NCBI RefSeq assembly: GCF_000423845.1
Contig: NZ_AUIT01000010.1
Coordinates: forward strand, 1-64,000
Length of the DNA: 64,000 nt
Source of the DNA: Thermodesulfobacterium hveragerdense DSM 12571
GTDB lineage: Bacteria > Desulfobacterota > Thermodesulfobacteria > Thermodesulfobacteriales > Thermodesulfobacteriaceae
Direction of reading: 5' to 3'
Shown here: piece after piece, positions 46,009 to 54,942 of the stretch
How the letters are laid out: each line of letters opens with the position of its first letter
How positions within the stretch are numbered: the first letter of the stretch is position 1
Position numbers and translations under genes: made by a program
Notes under the pieces: model-generated
What the model was told of the DNA's origin: nothing
Database searches by the model: none
What the model saw: only the letters and a program-made list of their open reading frames with translations

Positions 46009-46923
46009 TTAGCTGCTTTGATATATTTCGGATAAAATCTTTTCTCCTCCTAAAGAAAGAAGACACTTTGCAAGCCTTTCCCCTAAGATTTCTGGATTTT
46101 CGACCTCCCCCTTTTCAACCTGTTTGTAGAACCTTTCTCCTTCTAAATCACTTATAAAACCCACCATAAAAATTTCGTTTCCTTCTAACCAAGCATAGGC
46201 TCCAAGAGGAACTTGACAGCCACCTTCCAAAGTTTTTAAAAAGGACCGCTCAGCCCTTATACATATCTCTGTAGGCTCATGATGAATACAGGAAAGCAAA
46301 TTTTTTATATCTAAGTCGTCCTTTCTTATCTCTACAGCTAAAGCTCCTTGACCTACAGCTGGAACCATTTCTTCTATAGAAAATCTTTTATATTCTATGC
46401 AAAGATTTAACCTTTTTAAACCAGCCTCAGCAAGCACAATCCCTGCAAACTGACCTTCTTTCCATTTTCTTAAACGGGTATCTACATTTCCTCTTAGAGG
46501 TAAAATTTCTAAATCCTTTCTGAGTTTTTTAAGCTGCGACATCCTTCTTAGACTACTTGTTCCTACTCTTGATTTAGATGGAAGGTCTAAAAAATCCCGA
46601 TCTGAAATCCAAACATCAAAAGGAGACTCTCTTTCAGGAATACAACCTAATTCTAAACCATCAGCCAGCACCGAAGGAACATCTTTAAGACTATGAACTG
46701 CCAAATCTATCTCCTTTCTTAAAAGAGCCTCTTCTATCTCCTTAACAAAAAGGCCTTTTCCTCCTATTTTACTCAGAGGGGAGTCTAAAATTTTATCTCC
46801 TGTGGTCTTGATGATTACCTTTTCAAGGTGAATGTGGGGGAAAAACCGTTTAAGACGCTCTATTACCCAATCGGTTTGAGCTAAAGCTAACTTACTTCCT
46901 CTGGTACCAACTTTTATTTTCAC
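46009..46923 (-). CDS. hemC: Hydroxymethylbilane synthase
   Basis: It joins four porphobilinogen units using a dipyrromethane cofactor. The 304-residue protein has VGTRGSKLALAQ, DLAVHSLKDVP, RRMSQL and the cofactor cysteine in LEGGCQVPLGA (about residue 238). It sits between an FmdB gene and cobA-hemD in one operon. Confidence 0.97.
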   Translation of the reverse strand: MKIKVGTRGSKLALAQTDWVIERLKRFFPHIHLEKVIIKTTGDKILDSPLSKIGGKGLFVKEIEEALLRKEIDLAVHSLKDVPSVLADGLELGCIPERESPFDVWISDRDFLDLPSKSRVGTSSLRRMSQLKKLRKDLEILPLRGNVDTRLRKWKEGQFAGIVLAEAGLKRLNLCIEYKRFSIEEMVPAVGQGALAVEIRKDDLDIKNLLSCIHHEPTEICIRAERSFLKTLEGGCQVPLGAYAWLEGNEIFMVGFISDLEGERFYKQVEKGEVENPEILGERLAKCLLSLGGEKILSEIYQSS

Positions 46924-46943
46924 AAACCCTCCGATAGACGAAT

Positions 46944-47159
46944 TTATCCACAGCTACTGCAACTTCCACCTTTACAGGTGGCGCAAGCAGAACCAGATGA
47001 GCTTACAAACTTAGAACCTGATTTAAAAGCTACTTGTGAAATAAGTTTAGTAACTTTTGGGCTTTTACATTTTTTACATCTTACTTCTTCTGTAGGTTTT
47101 AAAACAAGCTCTTCAAAGACCTCTCCACATTCTTCGCATTTAAACTCATAGATAGGCAT
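46944..47159 (-). CDS. FmdB-family zinc-ribbon protein (copy 3)
   Basis: A 71-residue protein beginning MPIYEFKCEECGEVFEEL with the second pair CKKCKS, and then a Ser-rich tail with an extra cysteine cluster (CATCKGGSCSSCG). This tail sets it apart from the other two copies. It leads the hemC-cobA/hemD-tyrS operon. A role in metal or haem supply is only suggested by position. GGAGGG precedes the ATG. Confidence 0.88.
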   Translation of the reverse strand: MPIYEFKCEECGEVFEELVLKPTEEVRCKKCKSPKVTKLISQVAFKSGSKFVSSSGSACATCKGGSCSSCG

Positions 47160-47205
47160 GGAGCTTAACTCCCTCCTTTTAAAAAACTTTAACTAAAACG
47201 ATTTT

Positions 47206-47233
47206 AAAATAAACCTTTCTACCGTTTAGTCAA
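47206..47233 (-). promoter_or_regulatory. Promoter of the fmdB-hemC-cobA/hemD-tyrS operon
   Basis: On the minus strand TTGACT (47233-47228), 16 nt, TATTTT (47211-47206), about 47 nt before the fmdB start. Confidence 0.5.
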
Positions 47234-47305
47234 GCCTTAAAGAACGTTGGAAAAACTTTAAAGATATAATAATCAAAATATTCCACAAACCTCCACTTGC
47301 AGGGA

Positions 47306-47334
47306 TTGAAAAAAATAGCAAAAAATGATATATT
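47306..47334 (+). promoter_or_regulatory. Promoter 8 nt before the purL start
   Basis: TTGAAA (47306-47311), 17 nt, TATATT (47329-47334). The -10 ends 8 nt before ATG 47343, so transcription would begin at or beside that ATG. This favours 47343 over the ATG at 47325, which lies inside the promoter. Confidence 0.5.
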
Positions 47335-47342
47335 CAAAATCT

Positions 47343-50300
47343 ATGAAAGCCATAAGAATAGAAGTAGCGGTTAAACCTGAAATTAAAGACGTTTTTGGTC
47401 TAAAAGTCCAAAAGAAGATCGCTACAGACCTTAATCTTGAGGTTGAAGCTGTTAAATTTATCAAAGTCTACTTGGTAGAAGGGGATTTTTCCCTTGATGT
47501 TTTAGAAAAATTTGCTCAGTCTGCCCTTTGTGATCCGGTAATTCAAACTTACACCCTTAACCATCCGATAGGGTTAAAGCTCCAGTATGATTTCGATTGG
47601 GCTTTAGAAATCGGATACAGGCCAGGAGTTACAGATAACGAAGGGAAGACAGCCGAAGAAGCTCTTTCCTACCTTATTGAAAGACCCTTAGATTCACAAA
47701 AAGAGGGGGTTTATTTTGCTAAACAATTCCTGATTAAAGGAAAACTTTTAAGGAAAGACATAGAAAAAATTGCTAAAGAACTTTTGGCTAACGAGCTTAT
47801 AGAAAGATGGTTTATTCTTTCTAAAGAAGAATTTTTAGAAAAAATTGGATTTACTTATCCTGTTCCAAGGGTCACTGAATATTTTCCTCCTTTAGTTAAC
47901 ACTTTTGACTTAAAATCTTTTTCAGACGAACACTTATTAAATCTTTCCAAGCAAAGACTTTTAGCCTTAAATTTAGAAGAAATGAAAAAGATCCAAAGTT
48001 TTTTTTCTGATCCAGAGTTCATCCAAAAAAGAAAGGAAGTTGGGCTTAACGAAGAGATTACCGATGTTGAGTTGGAAAGTCTTGCTCAAACCTGGTCTGA
48101 ACATTGCAAACATAAGATTTTTAACGCCAAAATTTTTTACAAAGATTTAGATACTGGGCAAGAAAAAGAGATTGATAGTCTTTTTAAGACCTATATCAAA
48201 ACTTCTACCGAAGAAATTCGTAAAGAAAAAGGAGAAAAGGACTTTTGTTTGTCTGTTTTTGTAGATAACGCAGGCGTTATAAAACTCGATGAAAACTGGG
48301 CTTTAGCATTTAAAGTAGAGACCCATAACAGCCCTTCAGCCCTTGACCCCTACGGTGGTGCTTTAACAGGAATAGTAGGGGTTAACAGAGATCCTTTGGG
48401 CACAGGAATGGGTGCTAAACTAATCTTTAACACCGATGTCTTTTGTTTCGCTCCCCCTAATTGGGACAAGCCTTTACCTCCGAGGGTACTCCATCCCAAA
48501 AGAATTTTTGAAGGGGTAAGAGAAGGGGTAGAGCATGGTGGTAATCAGAGTGGTATTCCTACGATAAACGGTTCTATCGTTTTTGATCCAAGATATATAG
48601 GTAAACCTCTGGTTTATTGCGGAACAGGTGGACTTTTACCTTTATATCTGAACGACAAACCTTCTTGGAAAAAAAAGGCTAACCCGAATGATTTAGTAGT
48701 GATGATAGGTGGAAAGATAGGTAAAGATGGAATTCACGGTGCTACCTTTTCTTCAGAGGCTTTACATGAAGGTTCTCCAGCCACAGCTGTACAAATAGGG
48801 GATCCTATTACCCAAAAAAAATTGGTTGATTTTATCTTAAAAGCACGAAAAGAAGGTCTTTACAATTCTATAACCGACAATGGTGCTGGAGGGTTGTCTT
48901 CCTCAGTAGGAGAGATGGCTAAAGAAGCTGGTGGGGCCGAAATAGACTTAGCCAAAGCTCCTTTAAAATATCCTGGTTTAAGACCTTGGGAGATTTTAGT
49001 TTCAGAAAGTCAGGAAAGAATGACCTTAGCTGTTCCTCCAGAGAAAATCGGAAGGTTTTTAGAGTTGGCTGAAAAAATGGGGGTTTTAGCGACAGTCTTA
49101 GGAAATTTTAACGATTCTGGTTACTTCCACGTAAAGTATCAAGAAAAAACAGTAGCCTTTTTACCTTTAGAGTTTTTACATGAAGGGGTACCGCAACTAA
49201 GACTTTTTGCCGAATGGAAGACCCCTCAATATCCGAAAAAGTTAAATCTTGAACCTCCTCAAAATTATGGAGAAGTTCTTAAAAATCTTTTAAGTTCTTA
49301 CAATATCTGTTCTAAAGAATACGTAGTCAGGCAGTATGACCATGAGGTACAAGGAGGTAGTGTTATTAAACCTTTAGTAGGGGCTGAAAATGACGGTCCA
49401 AGTGATGCCGCTATCCTCCGTTATGACCTAACCTCTGAACGTGGAATAGTAGTTTCTCACGGCATATGTCCCAAGTTTTCAGATTATGATACCTACTGGA
49501 TGGTAGCTAATGCTATAGATGAAGCTATAAGAAATGCTGTAAGTGTGGGGGCTGACTTAGAACATATGGCAGGTCTTGACAACTTCTGCTGGTGTGACCC
49601 TATAGAAGGAGAAAAAAATCCTGACGGAAGGTATAAATTAGCTCAGTTAGTAAGGGCCAACATGGCTCTCTATGATTTTACCAAAGCTTACGGAGTCCCT
49701 TGTATCTCAGGAAAAGACTCTATGAAAAATGACTACCTAATGAATGTAGGGTTAAAACCAGATGGACCTAATCCTTATGGTGTAGGAGTAATTCTTCCTG
49801 ATGGGACCCTTAAAATTTCCATACCCCCTACCCTACTCTTTTCTGTAGTAGCAACCATTCCTAAAGTTGGTTTAGCGCAAACGATGGAAGTGAAAGCTCC
49901 GGGAGATTTAGTCTACCTTTTAGGAATAACCAAAGAAGAACTTGCTGGGTCAGAATACTTCAGTCTACTTGGACTAAAAGGAGGGGTCGTTCCCAAGCCT
50001 AATGCCTACCTTAACAAAAAACTCTACCTAAAACTAAGAGATGCTATTTATTCAGGACTTGTTTCTTCTGCCCATGACGTTTCAGACGGTGGTTTAGGGG
50101 TATGTCTTGCTGAGAAGGCTTTTTCTGGTGGTTTTGGTCTTTTTATCGACCTAACGACCGTTCCTTATGAAGGAGAAAAAAGAGAAGATTTTATTCTATT
50201 TTCTGAAAGTGCTGGGAGAATAGTAGTAACGGTAAAAAAAGAAAAAGCTAAAGATTTTGAAGCTTTGATGAAAGATGTCCCTTGTTCTTTGATAGGAGAA

Positions 50301-50411
50301 ACCACCGAAGAACCTTACTTAATGATAAAAGGTTTCGGAGAAAAGGTGCTAATAAAAGAGCCTCTTAAAGAGCTTAAAGAGGCCTGGCAAAAACCCTTCA
50401 AAAATTGGTAA
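47343..50411 (+). CDS. purL: Phosphoribosylformylglycinamidine synthase, PurS-PurL fusion
   Basis: This is the fourth step of purine synthesis, FGAR to FGAM. The 1022-residue protein has two PurS-like modules in tandem at the N-terminus (about 1-80, MKAIRIEVAVKPEIKD, and 85-165), and then a full PurL body with TWSEHCKHKIF, VETHNSPSALDPYGGA, a second ATP-type region (CISGKDSM) and VSSAHDVSDGGLG. The glutaminase domain of large enterobacterial PurL is missing, so a separate PurQ must supply ammonia; it is not in this window. hisD follows after 15 nt. Confidence 0.93.
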   Translation: MKAIRIEVAVKPEIKDVFGLKVQKKIATDLNLEVEAVKFIKVYLVEGDFSLDVLEKFAQSALCDPVIQTYTLNHPIGLKLQYDFDWALEIGYRPGVTDNEGKTAEEALSYLIERPLDSQKEGVYFAKQFLIKGKLLRKDIEKIAKELLANELIERWFILSKEEFLEKIGFTYPVPRVTEYFPPLVNTFDLKSFSDEHLLNLSKQRLLALNLEEMKKIQSFFSDPEFIQKRKEVGLNEEITDVELESLAQTWSEHCKHKIFNAKIFYKDLDTGQEKEIDSLFKTYIKTSTEEIRKEKGEKDFCLSVFVDNAGVIKLDENWALAFKVETHNSPSALDPYGGALTGIVGVNRDPLGTGMGAKLIFNTDVFCFAPPNWDKPLPPRVLHPKRIFEGVREGVEHGGNQSGIPTINGSIVFDPRYIGKPLVYCGTGGLLPLYLNDKPSWKKKANPNDLVVMIGGKIGKDGIHGATFSSEALHEGSPATAVQIGDPITQKKLVDFILKARKEGLYNSITDNGAGGLSSSVGEMAKEAGGAEIDLAKAPLKYPGLRPWEILVSESQERMTLAVPPEKIGRFLELAEKMGVLATVLGNFNDSGYFHVKYQEKTVAFLPLEFLHEGVPQLRLFAEWKTPQYPKKLNLEPPQNYGEVLKNLLSSYNICSKEYVVRQYDHEVQGGSVIKPLVGAENDGPSDAAILRYDLTSERGIVVSHGICPKFSDYDTYWMVANAIDEAIRNAVSVGADLEHMAGLDNFCWCDPIEGEKNPDGRYKLAQLVRANMALYDFTKAYGVPCISGKDSMKNDYLMNVGLKPDGPNPYGVGVILPDGTLKISIPPTLLFSVVATIPKVGLAQTMEVKAPGDLVYLLGITKEELAGSEYFSLLGLKGGVVPKPNAYLNKKLYLKLRDAIYSGLVSSAHDVSDGGLGVCLAEKAFSGGFGLFIDLTTVPYEGEKREDFILFSESAGRIVVTVKKEKAKDFEALMKDVPCSLIGETTEEPYLMIKGFGEKVLIKEPLKELKEAWQKPFKNW

Positions 50412-50426
50412 GAAGAGGTAAATAAC

Positions 50427-51752
50427 ATGCCTCTAAAAATTTTTTCCTATCCTTCTAAAAGAGCTGAAACCTATCTCAATAAGCTTTTAAACCGGGTAGA
50501 AACCTTTCCTACTAAAAAAGAAAAATATGTAAAGTCTATAGGAGATAAGGTAAAAAAGTTTGGAGACAAAGCTCTTTTAGAGTATACCCATATCTTTGAT
50601 AAAGTCTCTTTAAATCCATCAGACCTTAAGGTAAAAGAAACAGAGATAGAAAAGGCTTACCAAGAAGTATCTGAAGAACTTGTCAGTGCTATCAGGCTTG
50701 CAGTAGGAAAGGTTAAACGTTTCCATGGTCAGCATTTACCTACTTCTTGGTTTATTAAGCAGGAAAAAGAGGTACTTCTTGGTCAGTTGGTTACTCCGGT
50801 AGAGGCGGCAGGAATTTATATACCTGGAGGTACTTCAGGAGAAACCCCTTTAATTTCTACCGTGGTGATGACAGCAGTTCCTGCAAAGCTTGCAGGGGTT
50901 AAAAGAATAGTTATGGTATCTCCTCCTCGAAAGGATGGAAGCTTACATCCTGGACTTCTTGTTGCAGCTAAGGAAGCAGGAGTAGATGAAATTTATAAAG
51001 TAGGTGGCCCTTGGTCTATTTTTGGATTGGCCTATGGGACAGAAACTTTACCTAAGGTTGATGTCATCTGTGGTCCAGGTAATATCTATGTTACCATAGC
51101 TAAAAAACTGGTCTCGTCTCAAGTAGGCATCGATATCTTAGCAGGCCCAAGTGAGGTTTTAATAATAGCGGACGAAACCGCTAACTCTGAGTTTGTGGTT
51201 TGGGACTTACTTGCCCAGGCTGAGCACGACCCTATGAGTCTCGCTGTGTTGGTTACTACCTCTTCTTCTCTTATAAAAGAAGTTAAAAAACTTCTTCCTT
51301 TGGCTCTAAAGAAAGGATTAAGAAGTGAGATAGCAGAAAAAGCCCTAAAACAAAGAGGTGCGGTTTTTAAAGTAAGAACTCTTGAAGAAGCTTTTTATCT
51401 TGCTAATATCATCGCTCCTGAACATTTAGAGTTGATGATAACAAACCCTATGGATCATCTTTTTAAAATAAAAAATGCCGGGGCGGTGTTTTTAGGTGCC
51501 TTTACCCCAGAAGCTGTAGGAGACTATATAGCAGGGCCTAATCATGTTTTACCGACTATGGGGCTTGCAAGATTTTCCTCTTCTCTTTCTCCAGAAAAGT
51601 TTCTAAAAAAAATAAACTTTATCCAGTATTCAAAAGAGGCATTGGTTAATGAAGCTTCTAAGGTTATCCTTCTTGCTGAGACTGAAAACCTTCCTTCTCA
51701 TGCAGAAGCTATAAGGGTTAGAATAAAAACTTTAAAAAAGGGGAACCTATGA
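50427..51752 (+). CDS. hisD: Histidinol dehydrogenase
   Basis: This zinc enzyme oxidises histidinol to histidine in two NAD-dependent steps. The 441 residues contain IYIPGGTSGETPL, ICGPGNIYVTIAKK, DILAGPSEVLIIAD, the zinc/catalytic AQAEHD and IIAPEHLEL and GDYIAGPNHVLPT. It overlaps the phosphofructokinase gene by 4 nt (ATGA). hisF is far away at 23570. Confidence 0.97.
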   Translation: MPLKIFSYPSKRAETYLNKLLNRVETFPTKKEKYVKSIGDKVKKFGDKALLEYTHIFDKVSLNPSDLKVKETEIEKAYQEVSEELVSAIRLAVGKVKRFHGQHLPTSWFIKQEKEVLLGQLVTPVEAAGIYIPGGTSGETPLISTVVMTAVPAKLAGVKRIVMVSPPRKDGSLHPGLLVAAKEAGVDEIYKVGGPWSIFGLAYGTETLPKVDVICGPGNIYVTIAKKLVSSQVGIDILAGPSEVLIIADETANSEFVVWDLLAQAEHDPMSLAVLVTTSSSLIKEVKKLLPLALKKGLRSEIAEKALKQRGAVFKVRTLEEAFYLANIIAPEHLELMITNPMDHLFKIKNAGAVFLGAFTPEAVGDYIAGPNHVLPTMGLARFSSSLSPEKFLKKINFIQYSKEALVNEASKVILLAETENLPSHAEAIRVRIKTLKKGNL

Positions 51753-53095
51753 AAAACCCCTTCTGTTATTATGAATTTTTAGAAGAAATCACTGAAGAAG
51801 TTTCTACTGAGATAGAAACCTTAGGCCCTTGTAAAATACCCAATCCTATGTCACTTTCTCCAGGTTGTTTTGTAGATGATACTACAAAAATAACTTTAAG
51901 ACTTAACGTAGATTATTTAAAAGCTCAACTAACCCAAGAAAAATCAGTTATTTCTTTAGAGGTAGCTGGACCAAGACCTTATATCTATTTTGATCCGTCT
52001 AAATTAAAAGTAGGTATAGTAACCTGTGGGGGGTTATGTCCTGGTATTAACGATGTTATAAGATCCTTAGTTATGACTCTTTATTATTCTTATGGAGTTG
52101 ATAAAATCTTAGGGTTTAAGTATGGGCTTCAAGGTTTTATCCCAAGGTATGGACATGAAGTGATAGAGCTTTCTCCAGAAAAGGTAAAAGACATTCATTC
52201 GATGGGAGGGACCTTTCTTGGTACCTCCAGAGGACATCAATCTGTAGAAGAGATAGTTGACACCCTTGAAAGGTTAAACATCAACCTTTTATTTATGATA
52301 GGAGGGGATGGTACTTTTAGAGCAGCTAACAAGATTAAAGAAGAGATAGATAGGAGAGGAGTAAAAATAGGAATTGTTTGTGTTCCTAAAACGATAGACA
52401 ACGACATCTGGTTAGTTTCAAAAACCTTTGGGTTTAACACGGCGGTAGAAATGGCTTGTTATGCCATAAGATGCGCCCATACAGAGGCTATCGGAGTGCC
52501 TAATGGTATAGGGTTAGTAAAACTTATGGGAAGACATTCAGGGTTTATCGCTGCTGCAGCAACCTTAGCTACCAGAGAAGTCAACTTTTGTCTTATTCCA
52601 GAGATGGATTTTGACTTGGAAGGACCTCAGGGACTTCTTTGTAAGTTAGAAAAAAGATTGTTAGCAAGAAAACATGCGGTTATAGTGGTGGCTGAAGGGG
52701 CTGGACAAAAATATGTACAAAAAGACCCTCCGGAATATGATGCTTCAGGTAATCTAAAATTAGGAGATATAGGCAAGTTTTTAAAGGAGAAAATCGAGGA
52801 ATATTTTAAGCAAAAAGGGCTTCCTGTGGTCATACGTTACATAGACCCAAGTTATATCATAAGAAGCGTTCCTGCCAACGCAGAAGACAGAATCTTTTGT
52901 GGATTTTTAGCTCAGTATGCCGTTCATGCTGGTATGGCAGGAAAAACCGGTCTTATGATAAGTTATCTCAACGATCAGTTTGTCCATGTACCGATAAAAG
53001 AGGCGGTTAAGAAACGAAAACAGGTAAATCTTTATGGCCGATTCTGGCTTTCGGTTTTAGAATCTACAGGACAAGGTACGCTTAAAAATAGCTGA
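51749..53095 (+). CDS. 6-phosphofructokinase (PPi-PFK-like family)
   Basis: It phosphorylates fructose-6-phosphate. The 448-residue protein is of the longer type related to plant PFK, with a 90-residue N-terminal extension, TCGGLCPGINDVIR, GGDGTFRAA (about 184) and PKTIDNDI (about 212), MGRHSGF and GVPNGIG. Gly in GGDGT argues for ATP, while Lys in PKTIDND is the PPi-type residue; this Gly/Lys mix is known from ATP-using plant and trypanosome PFKs. I favour ATP, with PPi not excluded. It is coupled to hisD and ftsH. Confidence 0.9.
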   Translation: MKNPFCYYEFLEEITEEVSTEIETLGPCKIPNPMSLSPGCFVDDTTKITLRLNVDYLKAQLTQEKSVISLEVAGPRPYIYFDPSKLKVGIVTCGGLCPGINDVIRSLVMTLYYSYGVDKILGFKYGLQGFIPRYGHEVIELSPEKVKDIHSMGGTFLGTSRGHQSVEEIVDTLERLNINLLFMIGGDGTFRAANKIKEEIDRRGVKIGIVCVPKTIDNDIWLVSKTFGFNTAVEMACYAIRCAHTEAIGVPNGIGLVKLMGRHSGFIAAAATLATREVNFCLIPEMDFDLEGPQGLLCKLEKRLLARKHAVIVVAEGAGQKYVQKDPPEYDASGNLKLGDIGKFLKEKIEEYFKQKGLPVVIRYIDPSYIIRSVPANAEDRIFCGFLAQYAVHAGMAGKTGLMISYLNDQFVHVPIKEAVKKRKQVNLYGRFWLSVLESTGQGTLKNS

Positions 53096-54942
53096 TGAAA
53101 AGGGCTCAAAAATTAGTTTTAGTTATCATTTCTTTTTTGATTCTTTTAACTTCTGTGGTAGCGATTGAAAAACTTTATCCCAAATACGAGCTTCTTACTT
53201 ATAGTGAGTTTAAAACCTTAGTAAGGTTTGGATTGGTTGACAATCTTACCCTAAAAAAACTTGAAATTACAGGAGATTTCCGTGGACAAGCTGCAGATAA
53301 ACTTTATGAAATTAGAAACAAACCAGTAAAGATTTCCAGTTCTTTTAAAGTCTACAGAACAGAGGACCCTGACCTTTTAAAACTCCTTGAAGAAAAAGGG
53401 ATCAGATATCAGGTTAAACCCGAGAACAACCACTGGATTGGGTTATTTTCCTGGTTAATACCGTTGATAATACTTATTGCCTTTTGGCTTTTCCTTTTTA
53501 AACGGTTTACGTCGTCAGACGGAGGGATCATCAGTTTTGGTAAAAGTAAGGCTAAAATCTATGTGGAAGACGAAATACAAGTAACCTTTAAGGACGTAGC
53601 TGGGGTTGATGAGGCTGTAGAAGAACTAAAAGAAATCATAGAGTTTTTGAAATATCCTGAAAGGTTTACCAAGCTTGGAGCCAAAATTCCGAAAGGAGTA
53701 TTATTAGTAGGTCCTCCTGGTACAGGAAAAACCCTTCTTGCAAGAGCTGTAGCAGGTGAAGCAGGTGTCCCCTTTATTTCTATTTCAGGGTCTTCTTTTG
53801 TAGAAATGTTTGTGGGAGTAGGAGCTGCCAGGGTGAGAGACCTTTTTTCTCAGGCAGAAAAAATGGCTCCTTGTATCATTTTTATAGATGAAATAGATGC
53901 AGTTGGAAGAGTTAGAGGGATTTCTCCTGCAGGAGGTACTGAAGAAAGAGAGCATACCCTGACCCAGCTTCTTACTGAAATGGATGGGTTTGACCCAAAA
54001 AAAGGAGTCATCATCATTGCAGCCACCAACCGTCCTGAAATTTTAGACCCTGCCCTTCTCCGTCCAGGAAGATTTGACAGGGTGGTTGTGGTTGATAGAC
54101 CTGATTTAAAGGGGAGAGAAGAAATCCTTAGGTTGCACAGCAAAAATATCTCTCTTGGTCCAGATGTGGACTTAAAGGTTATTGCCGCAAGAACACCTGG
54201 GATGGTGGGAGCAGACCTTGCTAATGTTGTAAACGAAGCAGCTTTGCTTGCCGCAAGAAAGGGCAAAAATTATGTTGAGATGGAAGACTTTGAGGAAGCT
54301 ATCGATAGAGTAATAGCAGGCCTTGCTAAGAAAAACCGTTATATCTCCCACGAAGAAAAAACCAGAATAGCCTATCATGAAGCAGGACATGCGGTGGTAG
54401 CCTCGGTGTTAACACCCCAGGAAAAGGTGCACAGGATTTCTATCATCCCGAGAGGTATTTCTGCCTTAGGTTACACCTTGCAACTTCCTACTGAAGAAAG
54501 ATATTTGATGACCAAAACTGAGCTTTTAGCCAAAATCTCTGTACTTTTAGGTGGTAGAGCTGCCGAAGAATTATTTTTTAAAGAGGTTTCTACAGGAGCT
54601 CAAAACGATTTAGAAAGAGCTACCGAAATAGCAAGAGCTATGGTCATGGATTACGGAATGAGTGACATCTTAGGACCGCAAACCTTTAGAAAAAGAGAAC
54701 ATCTGTTTTTAGATGTCCCTTTTAAAGAAAGGGAAATGGTTTCTGAACAAATAGCCTCTCTTATAGACCAAGAAATAAGTCAAATTCTAAAAACTTGTTA
54801 CGAAACTTCTCTTAAAATTCTTTCAGAAAGGATAGAAATTTTAGAAACCATTGTTAAGATTTTAATGGAAAAAGAAGTTTTAGAAGGAGAAGAATTGGAA
54901 AAATTGCTCTATCAAAACCCAAAAGGAGGAAACAGTCAATGA
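53095..54942 (+). CDS. ftsH: ATP-dependent zinc metalloprotease FtsH
   Basis: FtsH is a membrane-bound hexameric AAA protease. The 615 residues show TM1 (about 8-24), a periplasmic domain, TM2 (about 118-137), the AAA module with Walker A GPPGTGKT (about 205) and SRH region [19 protein letters not shown], and the protease domain with HEAGH (about 428). In diderms it often degrades LpxC to balance LPS. Start and stop overlap its neighbours (TGATG and ATGA). Confidence 0.98.
   Translation: MKRAQKLVLVIISFLILLTSVVAIEKLYPKYELLTYSEFKTLVRFGLVDNLTLKKLEITGDFRGQAADKLYEIRNKPVKISSSFKVYRTEDPDLLKLLEEKGIRYQVKPENNHWIGLFSWLIPLIILIAFWLFLFKRFTSSDGGIISFGKSKAKIYVEDEIQVTFKDVAGVDEAVEELKEIIEFLKYPERFTKLGAKIPKGVLLVGPPGTGKTLLARAVAGEAGVPFISISGSSFVEMFVGVGAARVRDLFSQAEKMAPCIIFIDEIDAVGRVRGISPAGGTEEREHTLTQLLTEMDGFDPKKGVIIIAATNRPEILDPALLRPGRFDRVVVVDRPDLKGREEILRLHSKNISLGPDVDLKVIAARTPGMVGADLANVVNEAALLAARKGKNYVEMEDFEEAIDRVIAGLAKKNRYISHEEKTRIAYHEAGHAVVASVLTPQEKVHRISIIPRGISALGYTLQLPTEERYLMTKTELLAKISVLLGGRAAEELFFKEVSTGAQNDLERATEIARAMVMDYGMSDILGPQTFRKREHLFLDVPFKEREMVSEQIASLIDQEISQILKTCYETSLKILSERIEILETIVKILMEKEVLEGEELEKLLYQNPKGGNSQ

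Noticed and set aside
29840-47312. CRISPR array
   Set aside because: Only two isolated, short GGGATTGAA-like matches occur; there is no regular repeat-spacer pattern.
47160-47342. Purine riboswitch upstream of purL
   Set aside because: No paired-arm purine aptamer pattern could be found, and the promoter lies directly at the start codon.
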